From Nitrososphaera sp. (lineage in GTDB: Archaea; Thermoproteota; Nitrososphaeria; Nitrososphaerales; Nitrososphaeraceae), in NCBI RefSeq assembly GCF_013388945.1, contig NZ_JACAEH010000004.1, forward strand, positions 248,001-312,000: a DNA stretch of 64,000 bases. Reading direction: 5' to 3'. The notes under the pieces were generated by a model, which had not been told where the DNA came from, did not search any database, and saw nothing but the letters and a program-made list of their open reading frames with translations. Shown here one piece after another: positions 33,528-41,715 of the stretch. The first letter of the stretch is position 1. Each line of letters begins with the position of its first letter. Both the position numbers and the translations under genes were made by a program.

Positions 33528-35096
33528 ATGTTTGAAAACGAGCACACGCTGCGCCACTTCATGACCGAAAAGGCGGAGGGCCAGTTCCACGACCGTTATG
33601 AAAAGGCGCTGGAGCAGGTAAGGCCCGAGTTTGGCAGGAAATACCCGATGATAATAAACGGCAAGGAGGTCAGGACCGCGCAGACGTTTTCACACTCGTC
33701 GCCCATCGATACCAGGGTCGTGCTCGGCCACTTTCCCGCAGGCACGGCAAGGCACGCCAGGCTTGCCGTGGCGTCGGCAAAAAAGGCGTTTGAAGAGTGG
33801 GGCAGGACTGACTGGCGCGAGCGCGTGCGCATATTCCGCTCTGCGGCAGACCTGATGAGCAGGAAAAAGTTCGAGCTTGCCGCGTGGGTCTCGTACGAGA
33901 ACGGCAAGAACCGCTTCGAGGCCATAGGCGACGTGGACGAGGCCATCGACTTTGTGCGGTACTATGCCGAAGAGATGGAGCGCAACAACGGCTTTGAGAC
34001 GCCCATGAAAAGCGCCCAGCCAAACGAAAGGAGCAAGAGCGTCATGAAGCCCTACGGCGTCTGGGGCGTGATAGCGCCCTTCAACTTTCCTGCCGCCATC
34101 CTGACAGGCATGATGACGGGCGCGCTGATAACAGGCAACACCGTCGTGCTAAAGCCGTCAAGTGATGCACCCATAGTCGCGTTCAAGATAGCAGAGATAT
34201 TTTTCCAGGCCGGCGTGCCTGCAGGCGCGCTCAACGTCGTGTACGGCTCAGGTAGCAAGGTGGGAGGCGAGCTTGTTGCAAGCAAGGACGTGTCAGGGAT
34301 TGTCTTCACAGGCTCAAGGGAGGTGGGCTACTCGATGTCAAGGCAGTTTGGCAGGGAAAGCCCGCGGCCCCTAATCGCAGAGCTTGGCGGCAAGAACCCT
34401 GCCATCGTGACTGAAACAGCAGACCTCAACAAGGCAGTCGAGGGCGTGATGAAGGCGGCGTTTGGGTATTCAGGCCAGAAGTGCAGCGCCTGCTCGCGCG
34501 TGTTCGTGCACAAAAAAGTCCGCGACGAGTTTTTGCGCAAGCTTGCAGACAAGGCAAAGAGCCTGCCGGTCGGAAACCCGCTTGACCCCAACACGTTCAT
34601 GGGGCCGCTCGTCAACGAGGACGCGTACAAAAAGTTCCAGCAGTACGCCCGGCTTGCGGACAGGGACGGCAAGGTCTTGGCAGGCGGCTACGTGCGCAGG
34701 GAAGGCGAGCTGAAGCACGGCTACTACGTTGAGCCCACCATAGTGGCGGGCCTTCCAAAGAACCACCGGCTTTTCAGGGAGGAGCTGTTTGTTCCTATCC
34801 TGTGCGTCGCCGACTACGACAACTTCGACGACGCGATAAAGATGGCAAACGACGCAGACTATGGCCTCACGGCCGGGATATTCTCAGGCGACAGTAGCGA
34901 GGTAAAGAAGTTCCTCGACCACATAGAGGCCGGCGTGGTGTACGTGAACAGGCAGGCAAGCGCCACGACAGGAGCGATGGTCGGATGCCAGCCGTTTGGC
35001 GGGTGGAAGGACTCGGGGACGACAGGCAAGAACACCGGCGGCCCGCACTACCTTACGCAGTTTTTGCGCGAGCAGAGCCAGACCATAGTCGAGTAG
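33528..35096 (+). CDS. L-glutamate gamma-semialdehyde (P5C) dehydrogenase
   Basis: 522 residues of the aldehyde dehydrogenase family, P5CDH type (long N-terminus, FNFPAAILTGMMTGALITGN). Catalytic Glu in LIAELGGKNP and Cys in GYSGQKCSACSRVF; NAD-binding FTGSREVG. It oxidises glutamate semialdehyde to glutamate, the second step of proline breakdown. Proline dehydrogenase is 3 kb away at 37238. A GATTTTTTAGG box lies ~30 bp upstream of the ATG. Confidence 0.85.
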   Translation: MFENEHTLRHFMTEKAEGQFHDRYEKALEQVRPEFGRKYPMIINGKEVRTAQTFSHSSPIDTRVVLGHFPAGTARHARLAVASAKKAFEEWGRTDWRERVRIFRSAADLMSRKKFELAAWVSYENGKNRFEAIGDVDEAIDFVRYYAEEMERNNGFETPMKSAQPNERSKSVMKPYGVWGVIAPFNFPAAILTGMMTGALITGNTVVLKPSSDAPIVAFKIAEIFFQAGVPAGALNVVYGSGSKVGGELVASKDVSGIVFTGSREVGYSMSRQFGRESPRPLIAELGGKNPAIVTETADLNKAVEGVMKAAFGYSGQKCSACSRVFVHKKVRDEFLRKLADKAKSLPVGNPLDPNTFMGPLVNEDAYKKFQQYARLADRDGKVLAGGYVRREGELKHGYYVEPTIVAGLPKNHRLFREELFVPILCVADYDNFDDAIKMANDADYGLTAGIFSGDSSEVKKFLDHIEAGVVYVNRQASATTGAMVGCQPFGGWKDSGTTGKNTGGPHYLTQFLREQSQTIVE

Positions 35097-35115
35097 CCAA
35101 GGATATTATAGGACT

Positions 35116-35490
35116 TTGCAAACAACGCGTACGTTGAAGTGGTGGGCAGTTGCCGCAATAGCGGCGTCGGCGCTTGCAGCTGCGGTTGTGGTTGCAACCC
35201 TGTACATGCCTGCGCCGGTCGTAACTGTAGAGATAGTCAACGAGGGCACCACGCCAGACTCGGCGAGGTTTGAGCCCGGGGCAATCGCCGTGCAGCGGCA
35301 CACGACTATTATCTGGAAGAACACCGACGCGTCGGCGCACACGGTGACTTCCCGGTCGCCCTCAGCCGCCTTTGACTCGGGCGTGATGGGTCCGGGCGGC
35401 GAGTTTGAGTTCACGTTTGAGGAGAAGCGCGAGTATGAATACTACTGCAAGATCCACCCAGTGATGGCGGGCAGCGTACAAGTTCAATAG
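35116..35490 (+). CDS. Membrane-anchored cupredoxin
   Basis: 124 residues, start TTG. One N-terminal membrane helix (AVAAIAASALAAAVVVATLYM), then a plastocyanin-like barrel with type-1 copper ligands: His in ASAHTVTS, Cys-x2-His and Met in YYCKIHPVMAGSV. It should carry electrons outside the membrane. Small blue copper proteins are numerous in ammonia-oxidising archaea, where they replace cytochromes c. Confidence 0.85.
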   Translation: MQTTRTLKWWAVAAIAASALAAAVVVATLYMPAPVVTVEIVNEGTTPDSARFEPGAIAVQRHTTIIWKNTDASAHTVTSRSPSAAFDSGVMGPGGEFEFTFEEKREYEYYCKIHPVMAGSVQVQ

Positions 35491-35521
35491 AGCCGGGCTC
35501 AGCACAGATAGGGCATAGCTG

Positions 35522-35547
35522 GAATGCTGTGCATTGCAATGTATTCC
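35522..35547. promoter_or_regulatory. Shared operator, site 1
   Basis: GAATGC-N2-TGCATTGCA-N4-ATTCC, lying 6 bp before a GTTAAATAAT TATA box and 39 bp before the ATG at 35586. The same bases at the same spacing occur at 57842-57867. The outer GAAT/ATTC and the inner TGCA/TGCA arms make it close to palindromic. Confidence 0.55.
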
Positions 35548-35585
35548 CAGCCGTTAAATAATTTGGGGCAGCCATTTCTCCTGAA

Positions 35586-35831
35586 ATGATACACGAACCA
35601 GCAGTAATCGACTGGACGAGGACAAGGAACAAGGGCGTGAGAAGCTTTGACGGCAAGTCTGTAGGAGTAGTCGTCGCCGAGGAAAAAGGAGAGGACTACT
35701 TCATAGTGGAATCCACGAGCGCGAGAAAGAAGTACAGCATACCAAAGGACAAGGTCGAGGGATTCGACGGATCGGAGCTAAAGCTTTCGCTGACACTCAA
35801 AGAAGTCTTTGACTACGGCACAAACATCTGA
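35586..35831 (+). CDS. PRC-barrel-like small protein
   Basis: 81 residues, mostly beta: FDGKSVGVVVAEEKGEDYFIVES then KKYSIPKDKVEGFDGSELKL. This strand pattern is like PRC-barrel/DUF2171 domains that occur in RNA-processing and photosynthetic proteins; the match is weak. It is preceded by the shared operator and a TATA box, with ATG ~28 bp downstream, so it is leaderless. Confidence 0.5.
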   Translation: MIHEPAVIDWTRTRNKGVRSFDGKSVGVVVAEEKGEDYFIVESTSARKKYSIPKDKVEGFDGSELKLSLTLKEVFDYGTNI

Positions 35832-35851
35832 GCCTCTCAACAAAGGGTGCA

Positions 35852-35877
35852 CTGGAACCGTTTTTGCAGGTTCCCAG
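35852..35877 (+). terminator. Hairpin after the PRC-like gene
   Basis: CTGGAACC, then a 9-base loop with TTTTT, then GGTTCC(C)AG: a stem of 6-8 bp located 20 bp after the stop at 35831. Followed by a CATTTTTGC T-rich stretch. Probable transcription end. Confidence 0.4.
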
Positions 35878-35973
35878 CCAGCATCCTGTCTCATTTTTGC
35901 ACTGTATCTACGGGATCGTCCACACATCAGTTTTTATGCCTGAAGCGCCAACAAGGCACTGAACAGGAGAAAC

Positions 35974-36900
35974 ATCACGACCCGCTTCCTAAACGCCGAA
36001 CTTCATTGCCATAACACGTTTTCCAACCACCGAAACGGCTCGGCCCGGATGCCCTATGACTGCGGCGTCGAGATGGCGGGCCAGCTTGAAAAGGCGCTTG
36101 AGAAGAATATCGACGTCCTCTTTGTCACGAACCACAACACGCTTGACGGCTACAGGCAGATAACGGACTATCAGGGCAACCACCCCAAATTCGCCGGCAT
36201 AAAGATCTACCCGGCAGAGGAGGTCACGATAAAGGGCGGCGGCCACGTGCTTGCATACGGCATCTACGAGACCATAAGGCCGGGGATGACGCTTGAAGAG
36301 ACGCTTGACGAGATAAGGCGCCAGGGAGCAGTCTCGTGCGCGGCGCACCCGTTTGCGGTCACAAACGGCATACGCGAAAGGGCCGCCATGTGCGACATGA
36401 TAGAGTCTTTCAACAGCAACAACGTTGACCGCTACTCAAACGCCGTGGCAGGCATATTTGCCAAAGAGAAGAACATGCCCGAGATAGCCGGGAGCGACTC
36501 GCACGTGCTGACAACGATAGGCAGGTGCATGAACGTCGTCGAGGCAGAGAACAACCTCGACTCGGTGCTTGCAGCCATGAAAAAGGGCACGCGGGTAGAC
36601 GACAGGGGCTACGCCTCCCGTAAAGAGGTATACGAGCACGCTCACTACATCATAAGCAGCTCGCGCGAGCTCCTGCTTGAATACGCGTCAAGGCACCACC
36701 GGTCGTCGTATCCGGTGGTCAAGTGGGCGCTTGACAGCTATGCCAAAAACCCGCACGGATTCTGGTGGAGGTCCCTTGGCACCTTTGCGCTCTACCTTGC
36801 AGAACGCATATCTGAAAAGGTGAACATCAGGGGGCACGACCCGGACGTGCTTGAAAACAGGTCGTGGTCAAAGCTCATACCGATGGGCCTGATGCCCTGA
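35974..36900 (+). CDS. PHP-domain metal-dependent phosphoesterase
   Basis: The first canonical start (ATG 36049) would drop the first metal motif, but the same frame upstream reads AELHCHNTFSNHRNGSAR, the HxH of PHP enzymes, back to a stop at 35941. No ATG, GTG or TTG lies between. The best candidate is ATC at 35974, 4 bases after a GGAG; CTG at 35959 is an alternative. Other PHP motifs: VTNHNT, PAEEVT, CAAHPFAV and AGSDSHV. Family members cleave 3',5'-nucleoside bisphosphates or other phosphoesters. About 308 residues. Confidence 0.7.
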   Translation: MTTRFLNAELHCHNTFSNHRNGSARMPYDCGVEMAGQLEKALEKNIDVLFVTNHNTLDGYRQITDYQGNHPKFAGIKIYPAEEVTIKGGGHVLAYGIYETIRPGMTLEETLDEIRRQGAVSCAAHPFAVTNGIRERAAMCDMIESFNSNNVDRYSNAVAGIFAKEKNMPEIAGSDSHVLTTIGRCMNVVEAENNLDSVLAAMKKGTRVDDRGYASRKEVYEHAHYIISSSRELLLEYASRHHRSSYPVVKWALDSYAKNPHGFWWRSLGTFALYLAERISEKVNIRGHDPDVLENRSWSKLIPMGLMP

Positions 36901-37204
36901 GCGCCTTCAGCGCCCGCCTTGCAAGCTCTTCCCAGTGCCTGCTCTCAGAGTAGGGGACGCAGAACCACCCTGCCATAGGGGGCCTCTCCTTGAACGGGTT
37001 GAGCAGGTGCCACTCTTTGAGGCCAAACGCAACTGCGTCAAACTCCTTGCCCAGCCGGAAGATCATCTCTTTTTTCCAGTAGAACGCAAACACCTTGCCG
37101 CCGGACGTGATGCCGGGCGCAGACATCATCCTGCCGGCCTTCACCCCTTTGTGCCTCGACATCTTTTTTACGATGGAGGCAAAGAGCTCCTGCTCCTTTT
37201 CCAT
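36875..37204 (-). CDS. TfoX N-terminal-like small protein
   Basis: About 109 residues: ELFASIVKKMSRHKGVKAGRMM, then APGITSGGKVFAFYWKKEMIFRL and a C-terminal PPMAGWFCVPYSESRHWEELARRAL. The GRMM..G..GKVFAF core resembles TfoX-N/YjbR-type domains; weak match. I choose the ATG at 37204 since a TTTTATGC box precedes it by ~28 bp; an in-frame ATG at 37228 overlaps that box. The stop overlaps the convergent PHP gene by 26 bp. Confidence 0.5.
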   Translation of the reverse strand: MEKEQELFASIVKKMSRHKGVKAGRMMSAPGITSGGKVFAFYWKKEMIFRLGKEFDAVAFGLKEWHLLNPFKERPPMAGWFCVPYSESRHWEELARRALKALRASGPSV

Positions 37205-37237
37205 ATCATGTGTGCGCCCTGGGTGCATAAAAGCAAG

Positions 37238-38107
37238 CTACTGCTGCACAAGCGACCGGGCTAAAAGCAGCAGGTTGCGCTTGCGCTCCCTTATCCTGCG
37301 GACCGAGTAGGGGAGCCACTGGCTGCCGTATGGGATGTACTCTGCGACGCGCAGCTTCCTTGCGACAAGCCCTGCCTTTAGCTCGTCGCGGATCCCCATC
37401 AGCATCTGGAACTCTGGATTGCCTCCAAGCTCCAGGGCCTTTTCCACAAGGTCCGAGTCGTGGGTTGCCACTGCAAAGAAACTGTCGCTCTTGGCAAGCA
37501 TCTCAAGCAGGTGCAGATAGTTCCTGTCAACCTGGTCCTTTGAGGAAAACGCGTGCTCCTCTCCTTCGTGGTACGCGCCCTTGACCAGCCGCACCTTGCC
37601 GCCGTGCTCTATTATGTGCAGGAGGTCGCTTGCGCTTCTCTTCAGGTACGCCTGGATTGCGACCCCGACCTCGCTGTATTCCTTCAAGAGCTCGAGGTAG
37701 ATAGTTATCGTCTGCTCGGTGAACCTTGCAGACTCCATGTCAAGCCACAAGAATTGATTTAACGACTTTGCTTTGGCAGCAAGCGCCCTGAAATTCTGCA
37801 GGCAAGCGTCGTAGTCGATTGCAAGCCCAAGCTGCGTCGGTTTTACAGACACGCAGCCCCTGACGCCCCTTTCCTTCAAAAGGTCCATGAGCGAGAGGTA
37901 TTCTCTGACCGCGGCGTCAACCTGCTTTGCGTCAAGCGTGTCCTCGCCAAGGAAGTTGAGTATTGCAGACATGCCCCTGTTGTTGGCGTCAATCGCGGCC
38001 TTTGCGGCGTCCTCTTGTGAGTAGCCTGCGACCCACTTTTTTGCGACCCGGAAAAGCAGGCGCTCTGTGAGGCCGGGGTCGTATCTTTCAGAGTGCACCG
38101 CCTGCAT
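37238..38107 (-). CDS. Proline dehydrogenase
   Basis: About 290 residues. FAD-dependent beta-barrel enzyme oxidising proline to P5C. Typical segments: AILNFLGEDTLDA, CVSVKPTQLGLAIDY, FLWLDMESARFTEQT, RLVKGAYHEGEEHAF and the terminal YIPYGSQWLPYSVRRIRER that binds FAD/proline. I chose ATG 38107 because a GAATTAATATC box lies ~27 bp upstream; the open frame continues to 38215. The partner P5C dehydrogenase is at 33528. Confidence 0.87.
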   Translation of the reverse strand: MQAVHSERYDPGLTERLLFRVAKKWVAGYSQEDAAKAAIDANNRGMSAILNFLGEDTLDAKQVDAAVREYLSLMDLLKERGVRGCVSVKPTQLGLAIDYDACLQNFRALAAKAKSLNQFLWLDMESARFTEQTITIYLELLKEYSEVGVAIQAYLKRSASDLLHIIEHGGKVRLVKGAYHEGEEHAFSSKDQVDRNYLHLLEMLAKSDSFFAVATHDSDLVEKALELGGNPEFQMLMGIRDELKAGLVARKLRVAEYIPYGSQWLPYSVRRIRERKRNLLLLARSLVQQ

Positions 38108-38214
38108 GGAGTAATTTGGCGTTTCGTCGATATTAATTCTCCTTAAACATACGCTTGAAGAAACTCGACGATCGGATTTGTTAAATAAAAGCTTCCTGCA
38201 CTTGCCGCGAGTCA

Positions 38215-38436
38215 TTGAGCCGGGAGAGCCGCAACACGCTACGGGACATGCTGGAAGAGGTGCTGGACAAACTCGGGCCCACCTTCAAGCAGACCATCTA
38301 CGACGAGCTGGAAAGGGCGGGGATGCACATCGACTCTCCCAGTCCCTCCCTGCCAGAGGTGGAGAGGATGTTCAAGAAACTTTTCGGCCCCGACGTCGCG
38401 GCGCTGCTTATGAAGAACCTGAGAAAACGGGCTTAA
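38215..38436 (+). CDS. Small helical protein, unknown
   Basis: 73 residues, start TTG 25-30 bp after a GTTAAATAAAAG box. It is all helix: SRNTLRDMLEEVLDKLGPTFKQ, IYDELERAG, PSPSLPEVERMFKKLFGPDVAALL. This resembles small thaumarchaeal proteins near regulators (NitRB-like length), without a known role. The repeated element copy B begins inside its stop codon. Confidence 0.45.
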   Translation: MSRESRNTLRDMLEEVLDKLGPTFKQTIYDELERAGMHIDSPSPSLPEVERMFKKLFGPDVAALLMKNLRKRA

Positions 38437-38507
38437 AAGAACTGGATTCTGTCGGAGAGGGAGGGGGTCGTTTCCAGTGGAAAACAGCCGGAAAAATTAG
38501 TTCTTTT
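38435..38507 (+). repeat. Repeated element, copy B (MITE-like, promoter-bearing)
   Basis: 73 bp bounded by AAAAGAACT(GGATT) and (AATT)AGTTCTTTT as imperfect terminal inverted repeats. The part 38430-38480 equals the copy A core (22008-22055, inverse) apart from a 5-bp indel and a few substitutions. It ends in TTCTTTTATATGG, whose TATA is ~25 bp before the IMPase ATG at 38535, so the copy supplies that promoter. Confidence 0.55.
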
Positions 38508-38534
38508 ATATGGCGCAAGCACTAGCCTGACTCG

Positions 38535-39323
38535 ATGCGGCAGGAACAGCGTCTGGCAGCCCTGAAGGAGGCCTGCCTGCAGGTGCACGCCCGCACGAAA
38601 AAGATTGCCGGGACTGCCCGGGGCAACAGGCAGATGGGCAGGGGGGCAGGAGGCGACATCTCGAGGAGGATAGACCTTGTCGCCGAAAAGACCGCGATTG
38701 ACGTATTAAGAAGGCGCGGCATCGATGCCACGATAATCGGCGAAGAGTGCGGCAGGATAGAGGGCAAGAACGGCTACGTGATAATGGACGCAATTGACGG
38801 CACGACAAACGCGTCGCGAAGGATTCCGTTCTACTGCTGCTCGCTTGCCTTTGCCACTGATTTTCGGCTGAGCGCGGTTACCGATGCAGCAATCATTGAT
38901 CTTGTTAACGGAGACCTGTACTATGCGTCAAAGGGCAAGGGGGCGTTTTGCAACGGCAAGAGGATAAGGGTGAAGGAAGCCGGCGACGACATTGTCATGG
39001 GGATGAACGTGTCAAAGATAGGCCCTGATGTTGCAAGCAAGCTGGCGCCGGTGATGGCAAGGGCAGACCACGTGCGGGTATTCGGCGCGGTCGCGCTGGA
39101 GCTGTGCTACCTTGCACGAGGATTAATAGACGCGTCTATCGACTTGAGAGGCAAGATAAGGCCGACTGACATTGCGGCCGCGTACCTCATCGTGAAAGAA
39201 GGGGGAGGAAAGATATACTCTGATGGCAAGGAGCTTGAGAGCGATCTTGATATCAGGACACGTTTGTCCTTTGTGGCTGTTGCACAAGATAACGTACTGC
39301 ATTACCTTGGCATGGCATACTAG
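38535..39323 (+). CDS. Inositol monophosphatase/FBPase-family phosphatase
   Basis: 262 residues. Metal-binding motifs: GEECG (Glu), MDAIDGTTNASRRIPFY (DxIDGT) and RPTDIAAAYLIVKEGGG (late Asp). It dephosphorylates myo-inositol phosphate, fructose bisphosphate or related sugars with Mg2+. Dual IMPase/FBPase activity is common in archaea. The promoter lies in the repeated element. Confidence 0.82.
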   Translation: MRQEQRLAALKEACLQVHARTKKIAGTARGNRQMGRGAGGDISRRIDLVAEKTAIDVLRRRGIDATIIGEECGRIEGKNGYVIMDAIDGTTNASRRIPFYCCSLAFATDFRLSAVTDAAIIDLVNGDLYYASKGKGAFCNGKRIRVKEAGDDIVMGMNVSKIGPDVASKLAPVMARADHVRVFGAVALELCYLARGLIDASIDLRGKIRPTDIAAAYLIVKEGGGKIYSDGKELESDLDIRTRLSFVAVAQDNVLHYLGMAY

Positions 39324-39418
39324 CATGGGATACTGCCACTCTTTAGGCGGTCAACACTACATCATATTACGACGATGATACGGGTTGGAAAGTCGGGATA
39401 CCTGTATCGAAAGGCAGA

Positions 39419-39844
39419 TCATGAAAGCGTCCGTTCATACGCTTTTTCATCTGAAGTTACAATCCCCCTAAATACTGCAAGGTTATGCGTAATGACATCA
39501 ATTTGCTTTCTCTGCCTACGATCAAAGTACGTTACCGTGAATTTAGGTCGCAGCGGTTGCCTTGCTTTCAAATACGCGGCAAAGCTGTTAACGAATATTC
39601 TGATTCTTTTCCCAGGAGGCATGAATTCCAGCCTTCGAAAAATTTCCATAGCTGTTATTTGCTCTCCCCTAAAGTCCCGGATTTCCTTATCGCATCTTAT
39701 AGAGATCCTGCGTGCCGAGGAAAAACCCACATTTGCGATCACGATAAACAACGAGTCTCCTTCGCATTCAAAGTCCACGATAACTTCGGGGAGCTGAGAG
39801 ATGCTCTCACCATTGTTCTTATCGGACCCGGGCCGTCGCATCAT
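39419..39844 (-). CDS. Unknown beta-rich protein next to tail-tube gene
   Basis: 141 residues, mainly strands: EVIVDFECEGDSLFIVIANVG, ARRISIRC, KRIRIFVNSFAAYL, KFTVTYFDRRQRKQIDV. This reads like an immunoglobulin-like or C2-like domain. It starts 3 bp after the tail-tube stop on the same strand, so the two form an operon. Function unknown; a partner of the tube protein is possible. Confidence 0.5.
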   Translation of the reverse strand: MMRRPGSDKNNGESISQLPEVIVDFECEGDSLFIVIANVGFSSARRISIRCDKEIRDFRGEQITAMEIFRRLEFMPPGKRIRIFVNSFAAYLKARQPLRPKFTVTYFDRRQRKQIDVITHNLAVFRGIVTSDEKAYERTLS

Positions 39845-39847
39845 CGA

Positions 39848-40348
39848 TCAGGATTCCGAAGGCTCGGTAACGCTGGTATCTCTTTCCCATCCTTCATTTT
39901 CTAGCTTGATGCTGCGGATCGCGACCCTTGGGGAGTTTGAGTCAAGCTCTGGCAGGGCCTGAAATTCTGAAACCCAGCAGCGATATATCTTGTAGGCCAT
40001 GACCACCGTTCCCTGCTCATTCAAAAGCTCAAGTATGATATCCTTTCTAAAGTTCTTCAGCGAAGCCGCCGCGTCTCCCTGCATGTTCTGGACCATGTTT
40101 GCCCAGGATTCAAAGGTGGGGTCATGTGTCACGCCTTCCTCAAGAATCACCGGCGCAAATCTCGTTCTGCCGGGCATCTTGTGGATTGTACTTGGATTCC
40201 CGCCCTCCCTGAACTCGAGAACCTCGGTAATTCTCGCAAGCGGCGAAACCTTGGTGATTCCAGCGACATATTTTCCGTCAATCTTTATCCTGAACTTGAA
40301 GTTCTTGTAAGGATCGTATCTGTGGGTATTTACCGAGAATTTTGCCAT
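39848..40348 (-). CDS. T4 gp19-type tail tube protein (contractile injection system)
   Basis: 166 residues. The family signature is clear: YKNFKFRIKIDGKYVAGITKV, EFREGGNPSTIHKMPGRTRF, VILEEGVTHDPTFESWAN, FRKDIILELLNEQGTVVMAYKIYRCWVSEFQALPELD and a final IRSIKLENEGWERD. Such proteins form the hexameric inner tube of phage tails and extracellular contractile injection systems. No sheath, baseplate or ATPase gene is in view, so this is an orphan or a relic. It lies ~140 bp from a tRNA gene, a common integration site. Confidence 0.75.
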   Translation of the reverse strand: MAKFSVNTHRYDPYKNFKFRIKIDGKYVAGITKVSPLARITEVLEFREGGNPSTIHKMPGRTRFAPVILEEGVTHDPTFESWANMVQNMQGDAAASLKNFRKDIILELLNEQGTVVMAYKIYRCWVSEFQALPELDSNSPRVAIRSIKLENEGWERDTSVTEPSES

Positions 40349-40491
40349 GGCTCTGATGTAGGCTGCCGGATTTCGTTATTATCTTTTTTTGGTACTATTT
40401 TCTAGTTAATTCTTCTGTTCCGACTGCTGCCCATCAAACTATTCAATATCTGAATGCTGAATACAAGTGGAATAGAAAGAATGTGTGTAAG

Positions 40492-40597
40492 CGCCCGGGC
40501 CGGGATTCGAACCCGGGTCGGAGGAGTGACAGTCCCCCATACTGGACCGGACTGTACGAACCCAGCTAGCAGCCGGGAATCACTATACTACCCGGGC
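40492..40597 (-). tRNA. tRNA-Asp (GTC) with a 33-nt intron in the D-loop
   Basis: Acceptor GCCCGGG (40597-40591) pairs with CCCGGGC at the 3' end; discriminator G at 40492; no CCA encoded. Anticodon loop CTGTCAC gives GTC. T arm CCGGG-TTCGAAT-CCCGG. Total 106 nt; removing 33 nt (40548-40580) from the D-loop gives exactly 73 nt with D arm GTAT-AGTGGTCCA-GTAT. A TTTAATTGG box lies ~30 bp upstream. G73 fits archaeal tRNA-Asp. Confidence 0.85.
40548..40580 (-). other. Candidate tRNA intron (D-loop)
   Basis: 33 nt between D-loop bases AGTG and GTCCA. It holds a strong hairpin (CCCGGCT-GCT-AGCTGGG), and CCGG-CTG can also pair with CAG-T-CCGG spanning the splice region, a relaxed bulge-helix-bulge form. 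The exact cut sites may shift by one or two bases because G repeats at both ends. Confidence 0.6.
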
Positions 40598-40628
40598 GCA
40601 TGTATCGCAACTCTTGGCAGAACCAATT

Positions 40629-40649
40629 AAAGTGTTTTGTTTACACTTT
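40629..40649 (-). terminator. Hairpin at the end of the secreted protein gene
   Basis: AAAGTGT-N7-ACACTTT overlaps the stop codon of the gene at 40641-41654 and is followed (minus strand) by AATT. Could end that transcript; the tRNA TATA box overlaps its right arm. Confidence 0.35.
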
Positions 40650-41654
40650 GTGCCAGCAGATTGGGCACGGCCTATTCTCGTCCACAACCTTTGAGAACAC
40701 CGCGCTGTCCTGCTTTATCTCCAGCAAAGTGAGCGTTACCGTGCAGCCGTTGGTCGCCTTGTCGCCTACGTGCAGCGTGATAGGCGTGCCTTCCGACACC
40801 GCCACAGGGTACTCGATGAAATTGAGCCCGCTGACATAGTCTGCGCCTATCTCCTGGACCAAAAGCGGCCCGTCGCGCTCACCTTCCCTCAGCTCGATGG
40901 TGGGCCCGGACTGCGAGCTTGTCCTGATGCGCTTTATGTCAAGCGAGTGCGCCCCGTCGCTTGAGGTTATCAGCTTGTTGCCCTGCACCTCGAGGTGAAT
41001 GGTCGAGCCCTGGCTTATCATGCCTGTTGCCTGCATGACCTGCCCGTCTATGCACTCCCTCGCGTCTTCAACGGTGCACGGGACTGCAACAGGCGTAAAG
41101 CGGGCGACTGACATCGTGACGCCTGCGTCTCCGCGGCTCAACAATACCAGCGTGCCTTTTCCGCGCTCCAGGTTCCATCCCGCAACTATTGCCGAGCTCT
41201 CGCCTGCTGCGCGCACAAACACCCTGGCCGAGTTTGCGCTTGCTTTCGAAACTACAAACCCTGCGACATAGTCTTCCGGGTCTGTCTGCACGCTGCTCTG
41301 CGGGTACGGCTCTAAACCGACAAGTCTTACTGAATACTGCCCAAATGCTGCAGAAGGCGACGGGTCTGCGCCTATCACAAGCGTGCGCTCTCCCATGTCC
41401 TCGCCTGCAACCTCGACTGCCACAATGACCGAGGCCTGGCCCTCCCAGATGCACACGACGTCTGACGGGCACCTGGAGTCGCCGGCCATCTCTACAAACG
41501 TCACGGCCACGTCTTCAGGCTCTATTACTGCCTGCTCTCCAACTTTCAATTCAAATGGCAGGTCAAGCGTCGCTGACACGCTTTCCTGCGCCTGCGCAAG
41601 AGCCGCTGACAGGAGCGCAAGGGCTGCCATGACCGCAAGTGCCGGCTTTATCAA
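40641..41654 (-). CDS. Secreted protein with CIW-type domain, unknown
   Basis: About 337 residues. N-terminal signal peptide (IKPALAVMAALALLSAALAQAQ). The first mature domain has DSRCPSDVVCIWEGQASVIVAV, a Cys-linked pattern seen in many small exported beta proteins. Two further beta domains follow, and the C-terminus ends in CPICWHKV. Start at TTG 41654, ~28 bp after TCTATAAGA; the open frame extends to 41705. A regulon site (41716-41729) lies ~30 bp upstream of the TATA. Confidence 0.5.
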   Translation of the reverse strand: MIKPALAVMAALALLSAALAQAQESVSATLDLPFELKVGEQAVIEPEDVAVTFVEMAGDSRCPSDVVCIWEGQASVIVAVEVAGEDMGERTLVIGADPSPSAAFGQYSVRLVGLEPYPQSSVQTDPEDYVAGFVVSKASANSARVFVRAAGESSAIVAGWNLERGKGTLVLLSRGDAGVTMSVARFTPVAVPCTVEDARECIDGQVMQATGMISQGSTIHLEVQGNKLITSSDGAHSLDIKRIRTSSQSGPTIELREGERDGPLLVQEIGADYVSGLNFIEYPVAVSEGTPITLHVGDKATNGCTVTLTLLEIKQDSAVFSKVVDENRPCPICWHKV

Positions 41655-41715
41655 CAGCCATCTGCCGCCGTCCAGTCTTATAGAGAATATGGAGCAAGAC
41701 TCCACACTTTATGGG

